The notes beneath the pieces are model-generated. The model ran no database searches. It had not been told where the DNA came from and worked only from the letters and a program-made list of their open reading frames with translations. A program made the translations under genes and the position numbers. Shown here in pieces: positions 43,787 through 51,836 of a DNA stretch of 64,000 bases. The stretch is from Lactobacillus selangorensis (GTDB lineage Bacteria; Bacillota; Bacilli; Lactobacillales; Lactobacillaceae): positions 1 through 64,000 of the forward strand of contig NZ_JQAZ01000005.1 of assembly GCF_001437205.1 (NCBI RefSeq), read 5' to 3'. Position 1 is the stretch's first letter. Each line of letters starts with the position of its first letter.

Positions 43787-44713
43787 ATGAGCAATGAATT
43801 TCAACGACCTGGGTCACATATCATGACCCTCGACAATGGCTATCATCTATGGGAACACACTGAAGGCGAAGGCGACATCAAACTGTTATGCCTGCATGGC
43901 GGCCCTGGCGGCTCCCATGAATACTGGGAAAACTTTGGTGACGAATTAAGCAATCTTGGTGTGCAAGTCTTTATGTACGATCAGCTCGGCTCCTGGTATT
44001 CGGATCAACCCGATTATTCCGACCCGGCCATCGCAGCCAAATACTTAACTTATGATTACTTCCTGGATGAAGTCGAAGAAGTCCGGACCAAGCTGGGACT
44101 CGATAACTTCTATTTGATCGGCCAGTCATGGGGCGGCGCACTCGTTCAAATGTATGCGGTCAAATACGGCCAGCATCTTAAGGGTGCGATCATCTCCAGT
44201 ATGGTCGATGAAATCGGCGAATATGTCGATCATGTCAATAAGCTCCGTGAAGAAACTTTGCCACGTGAAGCTGTTGCCTACATGAAACATGCCGAAGACA
44301 ACCATGAAGATCTCGATAAAGATGCTAAATATCAAAGCTACGTCGATATTTTAAACAAAGACTATGTCGATCGGCGCCAGCCACCGAAAATCTCGCATCT
44401 GGTCGATATTACTTCCAAACCCGTTTACAATGCTTTCCAAGGCGATAATGAATTCGTTGTCACTGGGAAGCTGAAGGAATGGAACTTCCGTGACCAGCTG
44501 CACAAAATTACTGTGCCAACTCTGTTAACCTTTGGCGAACACGAAACAATGCCATTGGAAACAGCCAAAAAGATGAACAAGCTGATTCCACATTCACGGT
44601 TAGTGACTACACCAAACGGCGGCCATCATCATATGATCGATAATCCGCCTGTTTACTTCGACCATCTCGAACAATTTATCAAGGATGTCGAATCTGGCAA
44701 CTTTAACGATTAA
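43787..44713 (+). CDS. pepI: proline iminopeptidase
   Basis: 308 residues, alpha/beta hydrolase that removes N-terminal proline from peptides. The oxyanion HGGPGG, the nucleophile in GQSWGGAL and the late GGHHHMIDNP histidine region are diagnostic. CAGGTGAG lies before the ATG at 43787; an in-frame GTG three codons earlier overlaps it. It is monocistronic and complements PepN in peptide use. Confidence 0.92.
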   Translation: MSNEFQRPGSHIMTLDNGYHLWEHTEGEGDIKLLCLHGGPGGSHEYWENFGDELSNLGVQVFMYDQLGSWYSDQPDYSDPAIAAKYLTYDYFLDEVEEVRTKLGLDNFYLIGQSWGGALVQMYAVKYGQHLKGAIISSMVDEIGEYVDHVNKLREETLPREAVAYMKHAEDNHEDLDKDAKYQSYVDILNKDYVDRRQPPKISHLVDITSKPVYNAFQGDNEFVVTGKLKEWNFRDQLHKITVPTLLTFGEHETMPLETAKKMNKLIPHSRLVTTPNGGHHHMIDNPPVYFDHLEQFIKDVESGNFND

Positions 44714-44718
44714 AAGAC

Positions 44719-44760
44719 ACTCAAAAAGGGACCCGCAATTTTGCGGATCCCTTTTTGAGT
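44719..44760. terminator. bidirectional terminator
   Basis: ACTCAAAAAGGGACCCGCA pairs with TGCGGATCCCTTTTTGAGT (one mismatch) around ATTT. Confidence 0.9.
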
Positions 44761-44782
44761 GCGCCCATTTTGTGACACGCTG

Positions 44783-45436
44783 CTATTTTCGATTAAAATC
44801 GACAATCTCAATGCCGCCTTCAATCAGCTGCAAGTGCGTTACACTGCCGTTTTTCGGACTGACGGAAACATCAAACTGTTTGTCATGGTCAAATTTATTC
44901 ACGATGCTTCTAATCGTCGTCCCATGACTGACAATCAAAACGTTACTGCCAGGCTGATTTTGTTCTCGCAGCATCTTGAACCCTTTGCCGAGCCGTGTCC
45001 AATATTCCTGCGCATTTTCGGCATCGTGCCAAGGGTCGGTTTCTTTCATAAAATCCTTCGCTTTATCCAAAGAATACTTCTGAATGATTTCAGAGAAATT
45101 TCGGCAGCCGTGCGGTTCGCCGACCATGTACCAAGACTGAAAGGAATCATTGCCCTCAAAGTAGCCGTAAAATTCTTCCCGAAACAACGGCGAAGCAACC
45201 CGTTTCGGATGCTGGTTAAGGTTTCGTTTGATGATCATCTCAGCCGTCCGAGCTGCACGCGTCGTATCACTCGAATAAACACTGTCAAACGCAACATGCG
45301 ACAGCATTTTGCCGGCATGATCGGCATCCGCCAACCCCTTTTCAGTTAATGGCGAATCGCACCAGCCCTGCATGCGGTTGTAACGATTCAAAACAGTTTG
45401 CCCATGACGAACAAGATACACATCGATTGGTTTCAT
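44783..45436 (-). CDS. histidine phosphatase family protein
   Basis: 217 residues. Catalytic LVRHGQTVLN, RMQGWCDSPLTEKG, and the second histidine in VLIVSHGTTIRSI. Phosphoglycerate-mutase-like phosphatase of unknown substrate, distinct in sequence from the member at 23557-24147. GAAGAGGAG precedes the ATG. It is downstream of the BceB-like permease on the same strand with a 54-nt gap. Confidence 0.9.
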   Translation of the reverse strand: MKPIDVYLVRHGQTVLNRYNRMQGWCDSPLTEKGLADADHAGKMLSHVAFDSVYSSDTTRAARTAEMIIKRNLNQHPKRVASPLFREEFYGYFEGNDSFQSWYMVGEPHGCRNFSEIIQKYSLDKAKDFMKETDPWHDAENAQEYWTRLGKGFKMLREQNQPGSNVLIVSHGTTIRSIVNKFDHDKQFDVSVSPKNGSVTHLQLIEGGIEIVDFNRK

Positions 45437-45490
45437 GATCGTACTCCTCTTCCCTTAATTTAACTTTCTTTATTTTAACATAAAGCGGCT

Positions 45491-47290
45491 TTAGTCGTGT
45501 TGCTTGGGAAGAACGATTCGTTGATAGAGCACCACCGTCAGGATGTAATAGAGCGCATAGAGGACGATGAATAATGAAAATGGAATCCATAAATCGGCAT
45601 ACGGCGCATCCATAATCAACGTAAACATCTGCAGTCCGAACAAGACATGGATTATTCCGGCAATACCTGGCAAAGCAAACAGCGTCAGGATTTCGACCCG
45701 AATCGAATGCTGAAGCCAGCTGCGGCGGGTCCCGATTTTTGCTAACATCTGATAACGCTGCTTATCGTTGGCCGCACCGGAGAGAATCTTAAACATCAGG
45801 CAGCTCGCCAGCATTGCCAGGAAGGCAATTCCTAAGAAGAGGCCCATGAATTCCATCCCGCCGAATAAGGCTTTGGCTGTCTGATAACTGCTCAAACGAC
45901 CGCCCATCTGGAAAGCATTCATTCCGGCCGGTAATTGGGCAACTTGCAGTTTCTGAATTTGTTTCAAAGTCGGCAGACTCTGGTTGAAATTCTGCGAATG
46001 GACGGCCCGCACGGTTTCTGTCGGTGCGGTCATTTTTTGAAACTGCGCATGTGAAACAATCTGCGGCATTTTGTTGCTATTGACGGCGCCGGCAAATTCA
46101 CTCAGCAAACCAGGATTTTTCTGCAACTCAGCCGTCGTTGTCGACTGAACATGAGTCTGATTGTACTGGTTCTTGGCATGATACATCGTTTCGACCGTCT
46201 GTGCATCAAGATCGTTCTGGTCAAAATACACATTTTTGGCGTCGGTTTTATAACTCAAGGTCAAATCCTGACTCAGCTTCATTTGGTTGAGCAGTTTCTT
46301 TTCCTGCGCCGTTGGATTCTGAACGAGCACATCATAAGCACTGACCGTTTTGGTGACCAGCGGAATTTCCCGCTGGTAGCCGATTCCGACCGTAATTGCC
46401 CCTAAGGCCATCGCAAACAAAATAGCCACCATCGACAGCACTTTTGTATAGCTGCGAATCCGGAAGTTCAACTGCGCCAGCGTAAAGTCATTTAAGCGGT
46501 GGAAAGCGAAAGTGGGATTGCGTTTTAGCAGCTGCAATAAACTGATGAAGACGGCATCAAACAGGAAATAGGTTCCAAAGACGATTGTCACCAATGCAAT
46601 CGGAATCGCATTGATCTGCAGCTGTTCAAGGTGAGCCATGGCATAGTAACCAATCGCCACTAAAACCAATCCTAAAATGCTCTTGATGACTTGGCCCCGA
46701 CCCGCTTTTTGGACTCGAGTCGGCTGCTTATCATCGTGAAGCAGCTGCAATAACGGTGTCTTCAAGAGCTTGCGGCAGTTCAGGAGTGCGGCCAATAAAA
46801 AGAGCACAGCGAAAAAGAGCATGGTGACTCCGACTGCCGGCAGATAGAAGGCATGGAAATGTGCCACCGTAATATCCATCTGTTTCAGGAGCAGACCACT
46901 CAACCCAGCCGTTAAGCCGGTTCCAATCAGAATCCCGATTACGGTTGACCCAAAACCAATCAAAAAGGTTTCAGCAAAAATCAGCTGGCTGATCTTGTGC
47001 CGTTTGGCTCCCAGCATCATAAAGGTACCGTAATCACGCTGACGCATGCTCATCAGGAATGTATTCGCGTAGAGGACATAAACAAAGGCAATGATGCCCA
47101 GCAGAACGGAGCCAAACTGGAAGACGATACTGGCCATTGAGATAATCGAATTGGCCTTCACAAACGATTTATTCGTGGCCAACGCTTCAAACATGTAGAA
47201 AATGGCGCTGGCCATAATCAAGCCGGAAAATAACACCACATATTCTTTGAAACGGCTTTTGATGCCATTCAATGATAATTTGGTTAACAT
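45491..47290 (-). CDS. BceB/VraG-type ABC transporter permease
   Basis: 599 residues, about ten membrane helices with an extracellular domain of about 200 residues between helices 7 and 8 (after VGIGYQREIP and before ALFGGMEFMGLFLG), the mark of peptide-antibiotic detoxification modules. The FtsX-like helices lie at 60-90, 110-160 and near the C terminus. With the ATPase upstream it would free lipid-cycle targets from antimicrobial peptides. The usual BceRS two-component genes are not next to it. ATG at 47288-47290 follows GGAGTG. Confidence 0.9.
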   Translation of the reverse strand: MLTKLSLNGIKSRFKEYVVLFSGLIMASAIFYMFEALATNKSFVKANSIISMASIVFQFGSVLLGIIAFVYVLYANTFLMSMRQRDYGTFMMLGAKRHKISQLIFAETFLIGFGSTVIGILIGTGLTAGLSGLLLKQMDITVAHFHAFYLPAVGVTMLFFAVLFLLAALLNCRKLLKTPLLQLLHDDKQPTRVQKAGRGQVIKSILGLVLVAIGYYAMAHLEQLQINAIPIALVTIVFGTYFLFDAVFISLLQLLKRNPTFAFHRLNDFTLAQLNFRIRSYTKVLSMVAILFAMALGAITVGIGYQREIPLVTKTVSAYDVLVQNPTAQEKKLLNQMKLSQDLTLSYKTDAKNVYFDQNDLDAQTVETMYHAKNQYNQTHVQSTTTAELQKNPGLLSEFAGAVNSNKMPQIVSHAQFQKMTAPTETVRAVHSQNFNQSLPTLKQIQKLQVAQLPAGMNAFQMGGRLSSYQTAKALFGGMEFMGLFLGIAFLAMLASCLMFKILSGAANDKQRYQMLAKIGTRRSWLQHSIRVEILTLFALPGIAGIIHVLFGLQMFTLIMDAPYADLWIPFSLFIVLYALYYILTVVLYQRIVLPKQHD

Positions 47291-47302
47291 CACTCCGCCC
47301 CC

Positions 47303-48061
47303 TTACTGTGCAAATGTGCCAAGTTCATCCAAAATTTCTTGGTAGAACTCCTGGTAAGAACGCCCATTGCGTTTCAGTTCACGGCCGATGCGGCCATCCT
47401 TGATAAACAAGATGCGCTGGCAATAGCTGGCCGAATACGGATCGTGCGTCACTAGCAAAATCGACACTTGGCTTTCCTGATTCAAACTCGCCATCGTATC
47501 CAGTAATTCTGTCGAACTTTCCGAATCCAGTGCCCCCGTCGGTTCATCACCGAACAGGATAGCCGGCTGATTGATGAGGGCGCGTGCCGATGCAACACGC
47601 TGTTTCTGGCCGCCAGATAATTCAGTTGGATAATGGTCCAAATATTCAGCAATGCCCAGCCGATCGGCAATTTTTTCAACCTGCGGCTTAATAGCTTTGA
47701 CCGGCTTGTTCTGCAAGGACATCGGCAAGGCAATATTTTCATAGGCAGTCAGGTTTTCCAAAAGATTGAAATCTTGGAAGATAAACCCGATTTCCTGTGA
47801 ACGAAAATCGGCCAGCTGATTGCCCTTTAAATGGGAGATTGCCTGCCCATTGATTTTCACTTCACCAGAGGTGGGCCGGTCGAGGGTCGATAAAATATTG
47901 AGCAGTGTCGTCTTCCCAGAACCTGATGCTCCCATGATGCCGACAAATTCCCCTTTTTCGACTTCGAACGAAACCCCTTTTAATGCTTCATATTGTTTTT
48001 CATGAGCTTTCCCATATGTTTTCGTTACATTTTGAACGGAAACTACCGTTTGCTGATCCAT
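47303..48061 (-). CDS. BceA-type ABC transporter ATPase
   Basis: 252 residues. Walker A GASGSGKTTLL, signature [15 protein letters not shown], Walker B ILFGDEPTGALDSES; FIFQDFNLLENLTAYENIALP is usual for the MacB/BceA group. It forms the transporter with the adjacent BceB-like permease, 12 nt downstream. The ATG at MDQQTV has AAGGGATG upstream; an earlier in-frame start lacks a site. Confidence 0.93.
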   Translation of the reverse strand: MDQQTVVSVQNVTKTYGKAHEKQYEALKGVSFEVEKGEFVGIMGASGSGKTTLLNILSTLDRPTSGEVKINGQAISHLKGNQLADFRSQEIGFIFQDFNLLENLTAYENIALPMSLQNKPVKAIKPQVEKIADRLGIAEYLDHYPTELSGGQKQRVASARALINQPAILFGDEPTGALDSESSTELLDTMASLNQESQVSILLVTHDPYSASYCQRILFIKDGRIGRELKRNGRSYQEFYQEILDELGTFAQ

Positions 48062-48164
48062 TTTTAAAACATCCCTTCTGTATCGATTCAATAACTATAT
48101 TTTACGGAATGGCGTCGCTGCCAGCCAGCGATTGAACGAACAATTTGAGGTTCAAAATGACAAA

Positions 48165-48200
48165 TCTGTAAGTTTTCATAAAAAAAGTTTTGTCTGTAAG
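48165..48200. promoter_or_regulatory. paired TCTGTAAG motif between BceAB and APC genes
   Basis: TCTGTAAG occurs at 48165 and again at 48193, in the same orientation 28 nt apart, close to the divergent start region. Outer GACAAA/TTTGTC also forms a dyad. It could be a response-regulator site for the BceAB genes; no matching regulator is in the window. Confidence 0.3.
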
Positions 48201-48272
48201 CGTCGTCATCAAAACACCTGCCCCAACTTTTCGGTATACTAGAAATGAAAGCTACTTAAGGGAGGGGTCCGT

Positions 48273-48338
48273 TTGGAGAAAATTCAGCATATACATAACA
48301 AACCACCATGCCAAAACGTGCTTAAAAGGACCGTTTGA
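48273..48338 (+). CDS. possible 21-residue leader peptide
   Basis: TTG start 6 nt after GGGAGGGG; the frame reads MEKIQHIHNKPPCQNVLKRTV and stops with TGA at the start of a long hairpin (48328-48381). The ribosome site is strong for so small a frame, and its end overlaps the stem. It may be a regulatory leader peptide for the APC permease, or a chance frame. Confidence 0.35.
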   Translation: MEKIQHIHNKPPCQNVLKRTV

Positions 48339-48381
48339 GTGTCAAATAGCGTTGGTGAAAAACGAACGCTCACAAACGGCC
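48328..48381 (+). promoter_or_regulatory. leader hairpin upstream of the APC permease
   Basis: GGACCGTTTGAG pairs with CTCACAAACGGCC (one bulge) and an inner AGCGTT/AACGCT closes the loop. There is no T tail. The upstream GGTCCGTTTGG (48266-48276) repeats the 5' arm, so it could also pair with the 3' arm, giving two alternative folds. Confidence 0.5.
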
Positions 48382-48437
48382 TGTAACACCCGTTGAAACA
48401 TTTGCATCAATGTGCAGAAAGGTGGATTTTATTTTTT

Positions 48438-50081
48438 ATGGATGATTTAAATCAAAAGAAATCCTATATCAGCTGGCCAGTGCTGGCGTTAATGGATTTC
48501 GTGACGGTCATTGGCTTTGATGATATTATTTACAACTTCCAAAACCAAGGCTTAGGGGTCGTTACCTCTTGGGTCGTCATGCTGTTTATTTATGTGTTAC
48601 CGTATTCTTTGATTGTCGGCCATTTAGGCTCTGTCTTCAGTAAAGAAGGCGGCGGCCTGACGTCCTGGGTCCGTGGGACGAGCGGCGACGCTGTCGGTTA
48701 TTTTGCCGCTTGGTTCTATTGGATTGTCGGCCTGCCCTATATCGTCGATGTCGCTAATTCTGTTGTCGTCTCCTTTGGCTGGATGATTAACGGAAACGGA
48801 ACAATGGGCGACAAGATGAGCAATATGACGTTCGGCCTGTTGACAACCGTTGTCTTTGTCGGGTTCATCTTCTTCGAACATATTTTCAAGAACAAGTCAT
48901 TGGAAATTATGAGTGTCATCGGCGGCGGGGCCATGTTCTTCATGACCATTCTGTTTGTCTTCATGACCTTTGTTTCCTTAGCAAAAGGCGGCCACATTGC
49001 GACCCAGCCGTTCACATTCAAGGCGTTTCTGCCGAAGATCGATCGACACTTTATGTCAACGTTAGGGCTGCTGATTTTCGCTATGAATGGTTCTGAATTG
49101 GTTGCTCCGTATGTAACCGACATGAAGCATCCCCGCAAAGACTTCCCACGTGCGATGCTGATGGTCGCTATTATGACGGCCTTTCTAACCGTATTCGGTT
49201 CCTTCTCGCTGGGGGTCTTCTTCAACGCCCATCACCTGCCGAATGATTTAAAGATGAACGGTTCCTACTACGCCTTCTTGGCTTTAGGAAAACAATTCGG
49301 CTGGGGCAAATTCCTGATGTACGTTTTCGCCGTTGTTCAGGCCATTTATATGTGTGCTCAGTTAGCCGTTTTGATGGATGCCGGGACACGTGTCTTCTTG
49401 GGCGATATTTCCAAGAAATATATGCCGAAGCAATTATCAAAACTCAACAAAGATGGGTTGCCGATCAACGGTTATTGGATGACGACCATTATCTGTGCGG
49501 CGATCATGCTGGCCGCTGGGTTCCTGCCCGAAATCAATGATATCTTCAACTGGCTGCTTAATTTGAACGGCATCGTTTCTCCATTCGCAACCTGCTTCAT
49601 TTTCTGGGCGTTCATGCTGGTCCGTTTGCACAGCGACCGCTACCCAACGCCGGCCTACACTTATGTCAAGAGCGACAAAGGCGGCTTCTTAGTCGGTTTA
49701 TGGATGTTCGCAATTACCTTTATCGCCGCTTGCTACAGTTTTCTGCCCGTCGATGTCAAACCAGGCACAGAATTGTACACCCGTGAATTCATTATGAATA
49801 TTGCGGCAACCTTCTTACTGGCTGCCATCGGGTTAGTAATGCCTTGGGTGGCACGCAGACAGCAGCATACACTGGCTGCCTTCAGTAGTCGTGAAAATAC
49901 CCGCCGAATCATTGCCATTCTGATTGTCGTTGCTTTAGCAACACTGGTCATGTGGCTCTGGATTATCCCGGCCAGCTGGGGCGCTAATCAATGGGTTGCC
50001 ATCATCATCAGCGACCTTCTGATTTTCTTCGTCGGCTGGATTGGAACGGCTTTAATGAAGAAAGATCCTACCGAAGCTTAA
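48438..50081 (+). CDS. APC-superfamily amino acid permease
   Basis: 547 residues, about 12-14 membrane helices. The first helix SWPVLALMDFVTVIGFDDIIYNFQNQGLG and the GGGLTSWVRGTSGDAVGYFAAWFYWIVGLPY segment resemble GadC/YjeM-like amino acid permeases. Substrate not readable from sequence; an antiporter of glutamate/GABA type is possible. AAGGTGG lies 12 nt before the ATG, a slightly long spacing. The 270-nt leader is folded and may carry a leader peptide. A terminator follows at 50096. Confidence 0.85.
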   Translation: MDDLNQKKSYISWPVLALMDFVTVIGFDDIIYNFQNQGLGVVTSWVVMLFIYVLPYSLIVGHLGSVFSKEGGGLTSWVRGTSGDAVGYFAAWFYWIVGLPYIVDVANSVVVSFGWMINGNGTMGDKMSNMTFGLLTTVVFVGFIFFEHIFKNKSLEIMSVIGGGAMFFMTILFVFMTFVSLAKGGHIATQPFTFKAFLPKIDRHFMSTLGLLIFAMNGSELVAPYVTDMKHPRKDFPRAMLMVAIMTAFLTVFGSFSLGVFFNAHHLPNDLKMNGSYYAFLALGKQFGWGKFLMYVFAVVQAIYMCAQLAVLMDAGTRVFLGDISKKYMPKQLSKLNKDGLPINGYWMTTIICAAIMLAAGFLPEINDIFNWLLNLNGIVSPFATCFIFWAFMLVRLHSDRYPTPAYTYVKSDKGGFLVGLWMFAITFIAACYSFLPVDVKPGTELYTREFIMNIAATFLLAAIGLVMPWVARRQQHTLAAFSSRENTRRIIAILIVVALATLVMWLWIIPASWGANQWVAIIISDLLIFFVGWIGTALMKKDPTEA

Positions 50082-50095
50082 TTCGATGGAACGGA

Positions 50096-50130
50096 AAGAC
50101 TACGAAAACAATCGTGGTCTTTTTGTTTTG
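50096..50130 (+). repeat. 35-bp direct repeat, left copy (terminator)
   Basis: Begins AAGACTACGA and ends GTCTTTTTGTTTTG; the stem GACTACGA/TCGTGGTC with T5 makes it a terminator for the permease gene. An identical 35-nt copy is at 50771-50805, right after the toxin gene; flanking bases differ. Confidence 0.9.
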
Positions 50131-50149
50131 CCTTTGTCATAAAAAGCAA

Positions 50150-50166
50150 GTATGATATTGTCATAC
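50150..50166. promoter_or_regulatory. candidate antitoxin operator
   Basis: GTATGA-TATTG-TCATAC, a perfect dyad overlapping a TATGAT-like -10 element, about 27 nt before the antitoxin start. RelB-type antitoxins usually repress their own promoter through such sites. Confidence 0.55.
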
Positions 50167-50192
50167 GATCGTAAACAAAAGGAGATGTAGCC

Positions 50193-50471
50193 ATGACAAC
50201 TTCCCTTAAAAAAGATAAAACGATTTCAACACGAGTAACAGCTGATATTGACCGGCGGGCTAAAGAAAATCTAGCAAAACAAGGATTGACGATTTCAGAA
50301 TATATCCGTCTTTCTTTAGTAAAGGCGGCCAACGATGAAGTTCAATTGATTAACTTTTTAGACACGCCTGCTGCCCATCAAGCCAAAAAAGAAGCCGAAA
50401 CCGATCAAACGAAAATGATCGGTAATCAAGCTGATTTTGAAGACTGGTTAAATAAACTCAATGAAAATTGA
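50193..50471 (+). CDS. RelB/DinJ-family antitoxin
   Basis: 92 residues. The N-terminal KTISTRVTADIDRRAKENLAKQGLTISEYIRLSLVKAAN is a ribbon-helix-helix of the RelB/DinJ type; the acidic, poorly folded C terminus (ETDQTKMIGNQADFEDWLNKLNEN) would wrap and inactivate the toxin. AAAGGAGATG precedes the ATG. It overlaps the toxin gene by 11 nt, the usual coupling. Confidence 0.92.
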   Translation: MTTSLKKDKTISTRVTADIDRRAKENLAKQGLTISEYIRLSLVKAANDEVQLINFLDTPAAHQAKKEAETDQTKMIGNQADFEDWLNKLNEN

Positions 50472-50763
50472 GCGGACGCCTTCATTTGAACGTCAACTTC
50501 GCAAATTGGCAAAGAAACATTATCCGATCACGATTTTAGGCCCATGTGTCAACGCTATTGTTGAACAAGATGCAATTATCCTGAACAAAATCAAAGATCA
50601 TGCTTTAAAGGGTGAATGGCAGGGCTATCGTGAATTTCATCCGGCTCGTTATGAAGCTGGCCGGCATTCCTATGATGGCTGGATCGTTGTCTATCGGATC
50701 GACAAAAATGTACTCGTATTAACGCTAGTGGCGACTGGCAATCACGATTTATTTAATCGTTAA
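50461..50763 (+). CDS. YafQ/RelE-family mRNA interferase toxin
   Basis: 100 residues. The frame MKIERTPSFERQLRKLAKKHYP, then DHALKGEWQGYREFH, GWIVVYRID and LTLVATGNHDLFNR is the YafQ arrangement; His47, His60, Asp72, His95 and Phe98 are in the positions where YafQ has catalytic residues. It should cleave mRNA on the ribosome when freed from antitoxin. The whole cassette lies between identical 35-bp repeats. Confidence 0.92.
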   Translation: MKIERTPSFERQLRKLAKKHYPITILGPCVNAIVEQDAIILNKIKDHALKGEWQGYREFHPARYEAGRHSYDGWIVVYRIDKNVLVLTLVATGNHDLFNR

Positions 50764-50770
50764 ATAACTG

Positions 50771-50805
50771 AAGACTACGAAAACAATCGTGGTCTTTTTG
50801 TTTTG
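50771..50805 (+). repeat. 35-bp direct repeat, right copy (terminator)
   Basis: Exact copy of 50096-50130, serving as terminator for the toxin gene. The two copies bracket 640 bp holding only the toxin-antitoxin genes and their promoter. Confidence 0.9.
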
Positions 50806-50861
50806 GCCTTAACAATGGCATAATGGAGGTAAAGCTTCTTTAGGAAAGGTCGGAGCAACTC

Positions 50862-51770
50862 ATGAAAACCATCACAGTAATCTACAACCCCCATTCTGGC
50901 CACAATCGTGGGGGCGCAATCGCACAGCAATTCAAGGAGGCCGCACACCAATTAGAGCCGCATACAGACGTTCAGCTGGAAGCCATTCGTGGCAAAAACG
51001 ACGGCCGGCAGTTTGCCCATCAAGCCAGTTTACGGCAGCGGGATTTAATCGTCGTTGTCGGCGGCGATGGGACAATCAATCAAGTGGCATCGGGAATGGT
51101 CAGTGTCCCGCATCCGCCCAAATTAGGCATTCTGCCCGGCGGCACCGTCAATAATCTTGCACACGTTCTGCACATTCCGCTTGATATTCCGGGTGCGATT
51201 GCCACGATTCTGGGGAAACATTCGCAACCAATCGATATCGGCCAGATCAATCGCAATCACTATATGATTAGCACCATGACCATCGGAATCTTGGCAGACG
51301 CCGCCCTTGACGTGTCGCAGACCGAAAAACAAAAATTCGGCCCATTGGCATTCGTCTTCAAAGGCATCAAAGTGTTAGCCGAACACCAGCATTATCAAAT
51401 TACACTGGCTGGCGACCACCATTTTTGGCAGAAGGACACGCAGCTGGTTTTGATTACTATGACCAATTCCGTCGGCGGATTTACCAATTTTGACCCGACT
51501 GCTGAATCTGATGACGGCTATTTTCATGTTTTTCTGGCCCCGAAAATGTCCTACTGGCGGTCCTTGCTCTTCTTCCCTTATTTCATTACCGGCAATTTCA
51601 GTAAGATTCCTGGAATGACTTACTTAACGATGTCGCATCTGACGATGACTGTCACTAAAAATCGTCATGCCGTTCGGACTCGCATCGATGGTGATCCTAG
51701 TGTCACCTTGCCGCTGAAGATGAAAGTTCTGAAGTCGGCATTGCGGGTCATGACACCCGAACCAGAATAA
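50862..51770 (+). CDS. diacylglycerol/lipid kinase family protein
   Basis: 302 residues. NPHSGHNRGGAI is the N-terminal NP motif, VVVGGDGTINQVASGM the ATP-binding motif, and LPGGTVNNLAHVL the third; the C-terminal beta sandwich follows. The family includes DgkB/YegS enzymes that phosphorylate diacylglycerol or other lipids for recycling. AGGAAAGG precedes the ATG. Probably one unit by itself. Confidence 0.92.
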   Translation: MKTITVIYNPHSGHNRGGAIAQQFKEAAHQLEPHTDVQLEAIRGKNDGRQFAHQASLRQRDLIVVVGGDGTINQVASGMVSVPHPPKLGILPGGTVNNLAHVLHIPLDIPGAIATILGKHSQPIDIGQINRNHYMISTMTIGILADAALDVSQTEKQKFGPLAFVFKGIKVLAEHQHYQITLAGDHHFWQKDTQLVLITMTNSVGGFTNFDPTAESDDGYFHVFLAPKMSYWRSLLFFPYFITGNFSKIPGMTYLTMSHLTMTVTKNRHAVRTRIDGDPSVTLPLKMKVLKSALRVMTPEPE

Positions 51771-51836
51771 ACCTGCATTCAAGTCCTTTTCGCGGTAGAA
51801 TAAGAGAAAAGGACGGTTTGCTGAGGAGGAATACAA

